Source: Bacteroidales bacterium
GTDB taxonomy: Bacteria; Bacteroidota; Bacteroidia; Bacteroidales; P3
Reading direction: 5' to 3'
Length of the DNA stretch: 64,000 bases
Assembly: GCA_017633985.1 (NCBI GenBank)
Contig: JAGBOF010000008.1
Location: 1 to 64,000 of the forward strand
Below the pieces are notes generated by a model that searched no databases, was not told where the DNA came from, and saw only the letters and a program-made list of their open reading frames with translations. This document shows, one piece after another, positions 37,493 to 47,289 of this stretch. Within the stretch, counting starts at the first letter, position 1. Each line of letters starts with the position of its first letter. Position numbers and translations under genes: made by a program.

Positions 37493-40400
37493 ATGAGAAA
37501 ATTAAGACGACTTTTCAGCGTTGCGGTATGTTTTGTTGCAATGCTGACATGTTTATCCTTACAGGCCGCCCCTGCTGGTAAAAAACCTGTAACGAAAAAA
37601 CAATCCGACGGAAGCGTGATAACTTTCGTTTTACAGGGTGACGAACGCGTTCATTGGGCTACGACATTGGACGGATATACGCTTTTGCAAAACAGTAACA
37701 AGGACTGGGTTTACGCAACAAGGGACAGCCACGGTGATTTGGTCCCTTCGTCGTTAATTGCAAACAATGAATCCGCCAGAAATGCAAAAGAAACCACTTT
37801 TGTAGGCTCTTTGCAGAAGGATTTGAGGTTTTCACCTCTGCAAGTCAAGAAAAAGACTTCGCAATTCAATGCAAAATTAAAAGGTGCCGATGATCATTTC
37901 CCTACAACTGGCACCGACAGTTTGCTTATCATCTTGGTAGAATTCCAGGATGTGCAGTTTAATTACACACAACAGGATTTTGTCAATCTGACTTCGCAAT
38001 CCAACTACATGCAAAACGGAAGTTTTAAGGATTTTTACAGTGATAACTCCGACGGACAGTTAAATTTGGGTATCCGTGTGGTAGGTCCTTATACTTTACC
38101 TGAGAACATGGTTCATTACGGTGAAGGTTCAGAAGGTTACGTTCAGTTATGGGATTTTGTAAACGATGCTGTAACCAAAGCTGATGACGATGTGGATTTC
38201 TCACACTTTGACAACAACTCCGACGGCTATGTGGACGGAATTTTTATCTTCTATGCGGGAACTCCTGAAAACACAACGGGTAATTCTGATGAGATATGGC
38301 CTCATCAATGGACGCTGGACGGCATAGAAAAAGACGGAGTGTATATTTCAAGATATGCATGTGCCGCCGAAATGACGCAACCCGACGGTCCTGTTACAGG
38401 TATAGGTACAATGTGTCATGAATTCGGTCACATGTTAGGACTTCCCGATATGTACGATACGGATTATGCAGGCACGGGAGGACAATCCGTTACAACGGGT
38501 TATTATGATTTGATGGCAAGCGGCTCTCACAGTACTTGGCCTCCGTACTTATCCGCTATGGAACAATACATGCTTGGTTGGCTTACGTTTGATACTTTGT
38601 CAAATGCAACGGAAGAAATATCGCTTCCCGTAATTAACGGTCATAATGACAAAGCTTATTTGATAGATGTCAACGATGATGAATTTTATGTTATAGAAGC
38701 CCGCAGCAAACAGAACAAATGGGACAGATATATCCCTTCGCAGGGAATGCTTATCTATCACGGATTGAATCAGAAGATATACCGTTGGTATTACGGGTAC
38801 AATGATATAAACGTAAACCCTAATGCACGCGGTTGGTACATAGTTCCTTCCGACGGCATAACGGATCATGGCGACGGAGCGTACGCTGCTTTTGCTGGAG
38901 TGTCACAAATAACTTCTTTTTCGCCTAACTCTTTAAGCAAACCGATACTTCATTCGGGTGATACGGCAGATATAACAATTACTTCCATACAATGGAAGAA
39001 CGATTCGGTGATGCAGTTCGATTACAATGTAAACAAAGCCGTTATTGAATTGTCTGAATCTTCGGGAAGCGATCTTGGGGAAGATAACTTAACGTTTCAC
39101 GGCATTATCGTCTCCAAAGGCAGTCAGGCAATAACGAAAAAAGGATTTATTTATTCGTCTTCGCAGTCGTTTACATTTGCACAGGCAACTGCGGTGTATG
39201 ATAACAACCTTAATGATACATTATATATAACCGCAACGGCAAACAACTTAACTGCGGGTAAGTATTATTACAAAGCCTTCTTGATTTCAGGCACCGATAC
39301 GGTGTATTCTTCAGTCAGAAGTATACATACAAGAATTTTAGGCATAGAAGGTCCCGAAATTACATTTACCGATGAAGGTGACACGGAGTACCGCTTTGAG
39401 TTAACAATGTATGACGGTTGTGAAAAGTATTATATGTTTGCCGCTACTGACAATTATGTAGAGACAAGAATGTCTTATTGGGACATGACAGACGTTGAAG
39501 TTATGGACTATATGATTAACACCTACGGTTATGAGGAATTTACATACGATCAGTCAAGATGGTGGTTTAATTTGGACGAAAGTTATCCTGTATGGGCAAT
39601 CTATATCTTGGCTATAAGTACCAACGGCGACTCAATAGTTTACAAACATACTTTTAATGTAGCCGCACACGATCCTGAAGTCACCATTTCTGATGTAGTA
39701 GAAGGCATATCGGACTACAACACCCTTACTGCAAAATGGTATTATACCAAAAATGATAACACCGATTATTACTATGCAGGAGCATTTGTAGCAGGTTTTG
39801 TGGACAATATTATAAATAACGGATCCTATACATTGGAAAGCGTTTTGGATTATTTGATTGACAACAACTATGTATACCAATACACGGAAGATGACTCTGC
39901 ACAATATAATATATGGGCTAATGTAGATATTGACATATATGCGTGGGCTGTTAATGATCAACAAGGCATAACCAAAGTAACTAAAAAAACATTCCGCATA
40001 GACAAAGGAACGGACGGATATGCAATTGCAACACCTTCCATTACTTCTACCGCTTCAGCAACCGCCACTTTAACCATAACAATGAACGAAGACGCAGCCT
40101 ACTATTATTATCTTTACGCTACTGAACGTATATTTGAAGACAACGGAATATATGACACCAACGACGTTATAGAATATTGTAAAAATTTGAGTCTTTCCAA
40201 TACCTTAGTGTCAAATGGCAGCTACAATTTATCCGATTTGACAGTCGGCGAGACTTATTGGTTGTTTACCGTGCCTTATAACTCAAATCAAGAGGTTGGT
40301 AAAATAGGCATTGTGTCATTTAAATTTGAGGACTTAAGCACATGCGGCAATTCTTCCGTTGAATACGACGGAACAACGTATGATTCCGCTGGTTTTTATG

Positions 40401-42292
40401 AAATAGATTTAACGACGGTTGACGGTTACGACAGCACAACCTTCCTTACTGTCATCGAAAGTTCCGCATACGACATCAACCGTTACGATACATTGCACCT
40501 GACTGGTGAAGGAACCGATTATTCTTTAGATAATATTGAATCACTGCAGACGATATTCGGTTGTGACTCCACTGTAACGTCACATTTATATGTAACCTAC
40601 ACGGAAGAGAACCCTTCATATCCTTATGTTGCCGTTTCCGATGTGGAAGACGGACTATCGGAATACAACAACCTTACTGTACAATGGAGCTATACGAAGA
40701 ATGACAACACTGACTACTATTATACAGGAGTATTCGATGATAATTATATCGAAAATATTATACTTTCGGGTGCTTATACGGAAGAACATATTTTGGATTA
40801 TTTGATTGACAACAATGCTGTGGTACAATGCGCCGAAGACACATCTGTATTGTATTATACAACTGCTAACGCCGATGTTGAAATATTTGTTTGGGCGGTT
40901 AATGAACAGCAAAATATAACCACGATAACAAAACAATCATTCCGCATAAACAAAGGAACGGACGGTTACGCAATTGCAACCCCTACACTTACGTCTTACA
41001 CTGATTCAACTGCGAAATACAAGGTAACAATGAATCAAAACACCGCTTACTATTACATTCTTTCAGGAACTGAATCGGCATTTGAAGCCCACGGATTGAC
41101 GGATACAAATGATGTAGTGGCATATTGTAACAATAATATCCCGCCTTATTACACAAGAGTGGCAAGCGGAGATTTTGATTTAACGGGCTTAACAGCCGGA
41201 GAGACTTATCTTATATACACCGTGCCTTATAATGCAAATAAAGAATTGGGTAAAATCGGCATTTTGCGCTTTACAATTGACACAAGCATTAAATGCGAGA
41301 ACGTAACGGTTACAATGGATGAATCAAGATGCTACGGTGAAGAATTCGTTTACGAAGGACAGACATACACAACCACCCAAGCAATTATAACCACCTACAC
41401 AAAAGAAGACGGTTGCGATTCCACGGTTATAATAAACTTATCGGTAAAACCTGAAATAAAAACGTATGACACGGTAAGTTTCTGCGAAAATTCATCTATA
41501 GACTACGGAGGAACAAACTACGCAAATGCAGGTGAATATACCATAAAATTGACATCATACGAGGGGTGCGACAGCACAATCCTGCTTACGGTAATTGAAA
41601 ACCCTGTATACAATATAACGCTTTATGATACTGTGGAAAAAGAAGGCGACAGTATGGATTATTCTTACGATTCAGTTGAAACTTTGCAGACAATTCATGG
41701 ATGTGATTCAGTGATAACGACGCATATTTTCGTAAAATATTTCACTCAACCCGACCCTTGCGAGAACGTAACGGTTACAATGGATGAATCAATCTGCAAC
41801 GGAGAAGAATTCGTCTATGACGGACAGACTTATACCACTACCCAGATGATAGTTAATACCTATACCAAAGAAGACGGCTGTGATTCCACGGTTGTGATTA
41901 ATCTTACGGTAAGGGAAACCTACAAAACGGTAGTTTACGACACTATAAAAACCAACCCTGATGCCGAAGTTGAATATTACGAAACGGTTATTGATTCCTT
42001 ACAATCCGAATACGGCTGCGACTCTATCGTAACAAGAATCATCTATACCGAAAAAGATGCGGCATTAACGGATGTTTCCGCTACTGAAAGCGTAAAAGTT
42101 TATCCTAATCCAGCAAAAGACAAAGTAACTGTTGAAGCTTACGGCGATATAACCGTAGTTAACAATAAAGGACAGGCAGTTATAAGCTTTAAAGACATAA
42201 AAGGATTTAAAGTTATCGATGTTAAAGATTGGGAAAGCGGAGTTTATTACATTATAACGGATAAACAGACCGTAAAACTTATAATTGAATAG
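37493..42292 (+). CDS. M6 family metalloprotease, T9SS-exported, 1599 residues
   Basis: A secreted zinc protease of the M6 (immune inhibitor A-like) family. The signal peptide (to about 26) is followed by a propeptide-like region and a catalytic domain with the zinc motif HEFGH (His309, Glu310, His313) continuing MLGLPDMYD. Downstream are beta-sandwich modules, including two copies of a unit of about 230 residues that starts SDVVEGISDYN/SDVEDGLSEYN and contains YTKNDNTDYYY. Cysteine modules ending in GCDSTV and a C-terminal type A sorting domain (VYPNPAKDKVTVE to KLIIE) complete it. It probably acts outside the cell on host or dietary proteins; the substrate is unknown. It is the largest gene in the window and monocistronic. 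Confidence 0.9.
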   Translation: MRKLRRLFSVAVCFVAMLTCLSLQAAPAGKKPVTKKQSDGSVITFVLQGDERVHWATTLDGYTLLQNSNKDWVYATRDSHGDLVPSSLIANNESARNAKETTFVGSLQKDLRFSPLQVKKKTSQFNAKLKGADDHFPTTGTDSLLIILVEFQDVQFNYTQQDFVNLTSQSNYMQNGSFKDFYSDNSDGQLNLGIRVVGPYTLPENMVHYGEGSEGYVQLWDFVNDAVTKADDDVDFSHFDNNSDGYVDGIFIFYAGTPENTTGNSDEIWPHQWTLDGIEKDGVYISRYACAAEMTQPDGPVTGIGTMCHEFGHMLGLPDMYDTDYAGTGGQSVTTGYYDLMASGSHSTWPPYLSAMEQYMLGWLTFDTLSNATEEISLPVINGHNDKAYLIDVNDDEFYVIEARSKQNKWDRYIPSQGMLIYHGLNQKIYRWYYGYNDINVNPNARGWYIVPSDGITDHGDGAYAAFAGVSQITSFSPNSLSKPILHSGDTADITITSIQWKNDSVMQFDYNVNKAVIELSESSGSDLGEDNLTFHGIIVSKGSQAITKKGFIYSSSQSFTFAQATAVYDNNLNDTLYITATANNLTAGKYYYKAFLISGTDTVYSSVRSIHTRILGIEGPEITFTDEGDTEYRFELTMYDGCEKYYMFAATDNYVETRMSYWDMTDVEVMDYMINTYGYEEFTYDQSRWWFNLDESYPVWAIYILAISTNGDSIVYKHTFNVAAHDPEVTISDVVEGISDYNTLTAKWYYTKNDNTDYYYAGAFVAGFVDNIINNGSYTLESVLDYLIDNNYVYQYTEDDSAQYNIWANVDIDIYAWAVNDQQGITKVTKKTFRIDKGTDGYAIATPSITSTASATATLTITMNEDAAYYYYLYATERIFEDNGIYDTNDVIEYCKNLSLSNTLVSNGSYNLSDLTVGETYWLFTVPYNSNQEVGKIGIVSFKFEDLSTCGNSSVEYDGTTYDSAGFYEIDLTTVDGYDSTTFLTVIESSAYDINRYDTLHLTGEGTDYSLDNIESLQTIFGCDSTVTSHLYVTYTEENPSYPYVAVSDVEDGLSEYNNLTVQWSYTKNDNTDYYYTGVFDDNYIENIILSGAYTEEHILDYLIDNNAVVQCAEDTSVLYYTTANADVEIFVWAVNEQQNITTITKQSFRINKGTDGYAIATPTLTSYTDSTAKYKVTMNQNTAYYYILSGTESAFEAHGLTDTNDVVAYCNNNIPPYYTRVASGDFDLTGLTAGETYLIYTVPYNANKELGKIGILRFTIDTSIKCENVTVTMDESRCYGEEFVYEGQTYTTTQAIITTYTKEDGCDSTVIINLSVKPEIKTYDTVSFCENSSIDYGGTNYANAGEYTIKLTSYEGCDSTILLTVIENPVYNITLYDTVEKEGDSMDYSYDSVETLQTIHGCDSVITTHIFVKYFTQPDPCENVTVTMDESICNGEEFVYDGQTYTTTQMIVNTYTKEDGCDSTVVINLTVRETYKTVVYDTIKTNPDAEVEYYETVIDSLQSEYGCDSIVTRIIYTEKDAALTDVSATESVKVYPNPAKDKVTVEAYGDITVVNNKGQAVISFKDIKGFKVIDVKDWESGVYYIITDKQTVKLIIE

Positions 42293-42314
42293 GTTTTCAG
42301 CTTTAATTAATGAC

Positions 42315-42355
42315 ATCGGATACAGTTGTAAAACGCAATTGTATCCGATTTTTTT
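42315..42355 (+). terminator. Terminator after the M6 protease gene
   Basis: ATCGGATACAGTTG pairs with CAATTGTATCCGAT (14 bp, one wobble) with a 7-base loop and an immediate T-run. Confidence 0.82.
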
Positions 42356-42358
42356 CAG

Positions 42359-42455
42359 CACACATCGTTTAACAAAATTAATCTGCGAGATTAAAAAATT
42401 ATTATCGCAGATTATTTTATTAATCACGCAGATTAATTTACTCAAACGCCGTGTT
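42359..42455. repeat. Phased palindrome array, 4-5 boxes at 21 bp
   Basis: Centres are at 42386, 42407, 42428 and 42449, with a degenerate one at 42365. Inner boxes read AATCTGCGAGATT and AATCACGCAGATT. It lies between the protease terminator and the korAB promoter. Confidence 0.82.
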
Positions 42456-42576
42456 ATTTTTTGCAGATGATACAAGACATGGTTTTGACGTCATTTTGAC
42501 GGGAAAAAGCATTGAAAGATTGCGGCGTTTTTACAAAATAAAACACAAAAAAAGTCCCCAATATAAATAAAGTTCG

Positions 42577-42584
42577 TACTTTTG
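42577..42584 (+). promoter_or_regulatory. -7 element (TACTTTTG) of korAB
   Basis: A perfect TAnnTTTG match 35 bp upstream of the korA ATG. Confidence 0.55.
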
Positions 42585-42619
42585 CATTTTAATTAGACAA
42601 TTAAAACAATTAAATTGTA

Positions 42620-44467
42620 ATGAGTATAAAACAAACAGTTAAAAGAGACGATGCAGTTGTACGTTTTGTCGGCGATTCAGGCGACGGAATGCAACTAACT
42701 GGCACTCTCTTTTCGGATACTTCGGCTTTGGACGGAAACGATATAGCAACGTTTCCCGATTATCCTGCCGAAATACGCGCTCCTCACAACACAATAGCAG
42801 GAGTTTCGGGTTTCCAAGTACATATCGGTAAGAAGATTTATTCTTCGGGCGACAAAGCGGACGTTATTGTCTGCATGAATCCCGCAAGTATGAAATCTAA
42901 TTTGAAATGGGCTCATCCCGGTACGACGATCATCGTGGACCTTGACACCTTTACCGATGAGGCTTTGGAGAAAGCAGGTTACAAAGAAAATCCGTTCGAA
43001 GATGATTCCTTAAGCAATTATAATATTGTGCAGGCACCTATAACCACTTTGACATTGGAGGCGGTTAAGGACATTTTCACCGACCGTAAGGCCGCAATGA
43101 AGTGCAGGAATATGTTTGCTTTGGGAATGATTTTCTTTATTTTCTCAAAAAAGACTGATCATGCAGACGAATATTTGGCTGCAAAGTTCAAAGGCAAAAA
43201 CGAAATCATAGAAGCGAACAAGAAAGTTATACGTGCAGGTTACAATTACTGCGAAAACGTAGATATTCAGCAAACCCCGCTTCCTAAAGTGGAGATTGCA
43301 ACAGCCAAAATGGAGAAAGGCAAATACCGTAACATAACGGGTAACATTGCAACGGCATGGGGACTGTTGGCTGCGGCTGAAAAAGCGCATCTTCCGTTGT
43401 TTTTGGGCTCCTACCCTATCACTCCTGCAACCGATATTATGGTTGAATTGGCTAAAAGGAAGTCTTTAAACTGCAAAGTATTCCAAGCAGAAGACGAGAT
43501 TGCGGGTATATGCTCGGCAATAGGCGCTTCATACGCAGGAAATTTCGCCTGCACATCCACATCAGGCCCCGGACTTTCTTTAAAAAGCGAAGCATTGGGT
43601 TTGGCAGTGATGACGGAATTGCCGCTTGTGGTTATAGACGTACAAAGAGGCGGTCCTTCAACTGGAATGCCTACAAAAACAGAACAGGCAGACTTAAACC
43701 AAGCACTTTTCGGACGTAACGGTGAGGCACCTTGTATAGTTATTGCACCGTCTTCGTCTGCCAATTGTTTTAATTGGGCATTTGAGGCTGGAAGACTTGC
43801 ATTGGAGAACATGACACCGGTTATCTTCCTTTCCGATGCGTACTTGGGTAACGGTTCACAGCTGTTTAAGATTCCGCAGATGAAAGATTTTCCTGAAATT
43901 CATCCGCCTTTGGCAAAGGAAAACGATCCTGATTACCTTCCTTACAGAAGGGATCCTAATACATTGATACGCCAATGGGCTGTTCCGGGTATGGAAGGAC
44001 TCCGTCACCGAATCGGCGGTTTGGAAAAGACTGACGGCAAAGGTGAAGTATCAACCGACAACCTTAACCACGCAAAAATGGTTTATTACCGACAGGAAAA
44101 AATCAACCGTTTGGCAGAACGTTTACCTGAGCAGCAGGTTTACGGCGATGAAGACGCAGATCTGTTGGTTATAGGATGGGGAGGAACTTACGGAGCATTG
44201 ACTTCGGCAGTGGAACAAATGAGACAGGAAGGCAAAAAGGTTGCTTACACTCATTTTAACTATATTTGTCCGCTTCCGAAGAACACTGGCGATATTCTTA
44301 AGAAGTATAAAAAGATTGTTGTATGCGAATTAAACATGGGACAGTTCGTTAATTATCTGCGTATGAACTTCCAGGGAATTATGTTCCGCCAATACAATAA
44401 GATACAAGGGCTTCCGTTTGAAGTAAGCGAATTAAAAGAAGAATTTAATAAGATTTTAGGAGAATAA
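42620..44467 (+). CDS. korA: 2-oxoacid:ferredoxin oxidoreductase, fused gamma-alpha subunit
   Basis: A 615-residue subunit of a two-subunit 2-oxoacid (probably 2-oxoglutarate):ferredoxin oxidoreductase. The N-terminal 190 residues are the gamma domain (VRFVGDSGDGMQLTG, TFPDYPAEIRAP). From about 235 the alpha (pyrimidine-binding) domain follows, with GSYPITPATDIM and FQAEDEIAGICSAIGASYAG, then TSTSGPGLSLKSEALGLAV. The C-terminal domain carries WGGTYGAL. With KorB it converts 2-oxoglutarate and CoA to succinyl-CoA with reduction of ferredoxin, feeding reductive metabolism. Substrate assignment is from family resemblance. korB follows 48 bp downstream. Confidence 0.92.
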   Translation: MSIKQTVKRDDAVVRFVGDSGDGMQLTGTLFSDTSALDGNDIATFPDYPAEIRAPHNTIAGVSGFQVHIGKKIYSSGDKADVIVCMNPASMKSNLKWAHPGTTIIVDLDTFTDEALEKAGYKENPFEDDSLSNYNIVQAPITTLTLEAVKDIFTDRKAAMKCRNMFALGMIFFIFSKKTDHADEYLAAKFKGKNEIIEANKKVIRAGYNYCENVDIQQTPLPKVEIATAKMEKGKYRNITGNIATAWGLLAAAEKAHLPLFLGSYPITPATDIMVELAKRKSLNCKVFQAEDEIAGICSAIGASYAGNFACTSTSGPGLSLKSEALGLAVMTELPLVVIDVQRGGPSTGMPTKTEQADLNQALFGRNGEAPCIVIAPSSSANCFNWAFEAGRLALENMTPVIFLSDAYLGNGSQLFKIPQMKDFPEIHPPLAKENDPDYLPYRRDPNTLIRQWAVPGMEGLRHRIGGLEKTDGKGEVSTDNLNHAKMVYYRQEKINRLAERLPEQQVYGDEDADLLVIGWGGTYGALTSAVEQMRQEGKKVAYTHFNYICPLPKNTGDILKKYKKIVVCELNMGQFVNYLRMNFQGIMFRQYNKIQGLPFEVSELKEEFNKILGE

Positions 44468-44515
44468 AACGGCGGGGCATTGAATAAATACAGCCGTATT
44501 TCAAAATTAAAGGTT

Positions 44516-45538
44516 ATGATAGAACATTCAAAAACAGAATTGACAAAAGCGGATTTCGCATCCGACCAAATGGTTAAATGGTGTCCCGGATGCGGAGACC
44601 ACGGCATTTTGGCAGCAGTTGAAGGTATTTTTCCTAAAATAGGATATAAGAAAGAGAATTATTGTATTGTTTCGGGTATCGGTTGTTCTTCCCGTTTCCC
44701 TTATTATGTCAATACATACGGTTTCCACGGTATTCACGGAAGACCCGCAGCCATCGCAACGGGAGTTAAGATGGCCAATCCCGGACTGAGTGTCTGGGTA
44801 GTGGCAGGTGACGGCGATTCGACGGCTATCGGCGGCAATCACTTCATGCACGTTATCCGCAGAAACATGGACATAAATTTCATGATGTTTAACAACCGTA
44901 TCTACGGTTTAACCAAAGGCCAATACTCGCCGACGACAAAGCAGGGACAGATAACGAAAACCTCTCCTTTCGGAGTGCTGGATTATCAGTTGAATCCCGG
45001 AGAACTTGTAATGGGTGTAAGAGGTACGTTTTTCGCACGCGCAGTTGATGTCCAAACTAAACAATTGCAGACAGTGTGTGACCGTATGGCTGCCCATGAC
45101 GGCTGTGCCGTTGTGGAGATATTGCAAAACTGCGTAATATTCAATAACGGTACGCATAAGGATGTCACTGATAAGGAAACAAGAGACGACAATCAATTGT
45201 GGGTTGAGCACGGCAAACCTATGATCTTCGGAAAAAACAGAGACAAAGGCCTTATTCTTAAAGGCAGGAAGTTTGAAGTTGTGAAAATAGGCGAAAACGG
45301 TATCAAAGAAGAGGACATTTTCGTTCACGATGAGACGACTGAAGACACGGGAATACATATTATGCTTGCCCAAATGCGTCCTCCTGAATATCCGATGGTG
45401 TTCGGAGTTATCCGTGCGGTAAGAAAACTGACTTATAACAATATGTTTATCGCTCAACAGTATGAACAGATGCAGAATGCAAAGATAAAATGCGTTGATG
45501 ACTTACTTAACAGCGGTGAGACGTGGGAAATAAAATAG
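44516..45538 (+). CDS. korB: 2-oxoacid:ferredoxin oxidoreductase beta subunit
   Basis: The 340-residue beta subunit binds thiamine diphosphate and a [4Fe-4S] cluster. Motifs are WCPGCGDHGIL near the N-terminus, SGIGCSSRFPYY, the ThDP-Mg motif GDGDSTAIGGNHFMH with FNNRIYGLTKGQYSPTT, and a late cluster Cys in LQNCVIFN. The start is placed at ATG 44516 (MIEHSKTELT); an earlier in-frame TTG at 44480 adds 12 residues that do not resemble the family. It forms an operon with korA and ends in a strong terminator. Confidence 0.93.
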   Translation: MIEHSKTELTKADFASDQMVKWCPGCGDHGILAAVEGIFPKIGYKKENYCIVSGIGCSSRFPYYVNTYGFHGIHGRPAAIATGVKMANPGLSVWVVAGDGDSTAIGGNHFMHVIRRNMDINFMMFNNRIYGLTKGQYSPTTKQGQITKTSPFGVLDYQLNPGELVMGVRGTFFARAVDVQTKQLQTVCDRMAAHDGCAVVEILQNCVIFNNGTHKDVTDKETRDDNQLWVEHGKPMIFGKNRDKGLILKGRKFEVVKIGENGIKEEDIFVHDETTEDTGIHIMLAQMRPPEYPMVFGVIRAVRKLTYNNMFIAQQYEQMQNAKIKCVDDLLNSGETWEIK

Positions 45539-45598
45539 CATAAGGCATTTCAAGGGTATGGGGCAATTTCCGAGCCCGCAAGTGCCGCATTGCACAGT

Positions 45599-45638
45599 AG
45601 CGGAATAAAGTTATAAAGGAGCTTTATTCCGCTTTTTT
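45599..45638 (+). terminator. korAB terminator
   Basis: AGCGGAATAAAG pairs with CTTTATTCCGCT (12 bp, 11-base loop), followed by TTTTTT. Confidence 0.82.
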
Positions 45639-45643
45639 CATGC

Positions 45644-45784
45644 CTTGTGGCGTCTGCTTTTCGCCCCTTCGCATAAAATTTCAGAAAAAACCCTTTTTTT
45701 ACCCCTAAAAACCCCTTTTTTTGATGTAAAAAAACTGTTTTTTTCAAAATAATACGGCAAGGGGCGGCAGCCTTATGCGAAAAG
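45644..45784. repeat. Phased palindrome array, A-tract type (copy 2)
   Basis: GC-rich ends CGCCCCTTCGC and GGCAAGGGGCGGC surround three A-tract boxes centred at 45692, 45714 and 45736 (22 bp). Further centres lie at 45650, 45671 and 45758. The box at 45736 is AAAAAACTGTTTTTT. It has the same orientation as the 33.9-kb copy and lies between korB and folC. Nothing else is recognised in 45790-45900. Confidence 0.82.
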
Positions 45785-45904
45785 GCGGCAATTTAACCTC
45801 ACAAGGCAAAGTCCAAATGCCGTAAAACTGCCGCCGCACGGCGGTTTGTCAAAATAAATACGTCTTTTGATACCCCCGCACGGCATTTTAACGGAAATAA
45901 GTAG

Positions 45905-45912
45905 TAACTTTG
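45905..45912 (+). promoter_or_regulatory. -7 element (TAACTTTG) of folC; decides the start codon
   Basis: A perfect TAnnTTTG match 33 bp upstream of ATG 45946. It overlaps an in-frame TTG at 45910, which therefore cannot be the start. Confidence 0.6.
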
Positions 45913-45945
45913 CAAAATCATTTTCATACAAAGGCAAACAGAATT

Positions 45946-47235
45946 ATGAATTACAAACAAACAGAAGAATATTTATATTCGCAACTTCCCGTATTCCATC
46001 GTCAGGGAGCGTCGGCATACAAAGCAAACTTGGACTCCACAATTGCACTTATGACGGCACTTTCGCATCCTGAAGACAAATTCCGCTCAATACACGTGGC
46101 AGGCACCAACGGTAAGGGCTCGTCTTCGCATCTTTTGGCTTCAATAATGTATGAATACGGTTTGAAAACGGGATTGCACACTTCGCCGCACTTAAAAGAC
46201 TTAACCGAAAGAATTGTCATCAACGGCAAACAGGCAAGTAAGAACTACGTAATTCAATTCGTCAAACGCAATCAAAAAATACTTGAGTCAATCGCTCCGT
46301 CTTTCTTTGAAATGATGGTTGCAATGGCGTTTAATTATTTTGCAGGCAAAACGGATATCGCAGTTATCGAAGTCGGCATGGGCGGAAGGCTGGATTCGAC
46401 CAATGTGATAACGCCGCAGGTTTGTCTTATCACCAATATTTCTTTTGATCACACGCAGTTTTTGGGTGATACGCTTGAAAAAATCGCTGCGGAGAAAGCA
46501 GGTATAATCAAAAAGGGTGTTCCCGTCGTTATTTCGCAAACGCAAAAAGAAACAAAGCCTGTTTTCATGGCTAAAGCGAAAGAACAAGGCTGCAAAATAT
46601 ACTTTGCCGATGAAAATTTTGCAATCCGCAACCTTAAAGAGCAAAGCGGCATGCTTGTTATGGATATTTATCAAAACGGTAAGTTATATATAAAAAATCT
46701 TCAGTGTCCTTTAACGGGTGATTACCAGAAAAAAAATATTTTGGGGGTGATTCAGACTGTTGAAGCGTTGAATCAAACGGGTAAATATCATATAAGTAAG
46801 CAAAATATCGCCGACGGTATAAAGAACGTGATGAATAATTTTCCGCTTTGGGGACGTTGGCAGACTCTTTCGACTAATCCGCTTACCGTTTGCGATACGG
46901 GACATAATGAAGACGGATTGCGCTATGTTATGGAGCAATTGCAACGCACAAGAAAGAAGAATCTGCACTTTGTCATAGGGGTTGTAAACGATAAAGATAT
47001 AGATACGGAAATCAGGATGCTGCCTAAAGATGCCGTTTTCTATCTTTGCAAAGCTGATATACCAAGAGGTCTGGATGTAGAGACCTTAAGCGGTAAGTTT
47101 AAGGCAGCGGGATTAAAGTTCAAAGCTTTCGGCAGCGTTAAGGATGCATTGAAACAGGCACAAAAAGACGCTTTGGCTGATGAGGGTATGGTGTTTGTCG
47201 GCGGAAGTACCTATACCGTGGCTGAAATAGTGTAA
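45946..47235 (+). CDS. folC: Folylpolyglutamate synthase/dihydrofolate synthase
   Basis: A 429-residue Mur-ligase-family enzyme that adds glutamate to dihydropteroate and/or folates. The ATP-binding loop is VAGTNGKGSSSH (about 50), followed by the folate-loop region TSPHLKDLTERI, the ALG-type IEVGMGGRLDSTNV, and NISFDHTQFLGDT. The C-terminal Mur ligase domain includes CDTGHNEDGL. The start at 45946 follows from the promoter position. It is monocistronic and converges with meaB; the 54-bp gap between the two stops shows no clear hairpin. Confidence 0.93.
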   Translation: MNYKQTEEYLYSQLPVFHRQGASAYKANLDSTIALMTALSHPEDKFRSIHVAGTNGKGSSSHLLASIMYEYGLKTGLHTSPHLKDLTERIVINGKQASKNYVIQFVKRNQKILESIAPSFFEMMVAMAFNYFAGKTDIAVIEVGMGGRLDSTNVITPQVCLITNISFDHTQFLGDTLEKIAAEKAGIIKKGVPVVISQTQKETKPVFMAKAKEQGCKIYFADENFAIRNLKEQSGMLVMDIYQNGKLYIKNLQCPLTGDYQKKNILGVIQTVEALNQTGKYHISKQNIADGIKNVMNNFPLWGRWQTLSTNPLTVCDTGHNEDGLRYVMEQLQRTRKKNLHFVIGVVNDKDIDTEIRMLPKDAVFYLCKADIPRGLDVETLSGKFKAAGLKFKAFGSVKDALKQAQKDALADEGMVFVGGSTYTVAEIV

Positions 47236-47289
47236 TGATATATGGTTTGTCCGCATTTTGCAGGACTAAAAAGATGTAAGAACGGGTTA

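Noticed and set aside
45550-45747. Lys/Phe-rich reading frame on the minus strand
   Set aside because: It runs through the korAB terminator and the A-tract array; its composition comes from A and T tracts.
45910-45945. folC start at TTG 45910
   Set aside because: It overlaps the -7 element TAACTTTG, and the added residues do not match the family.
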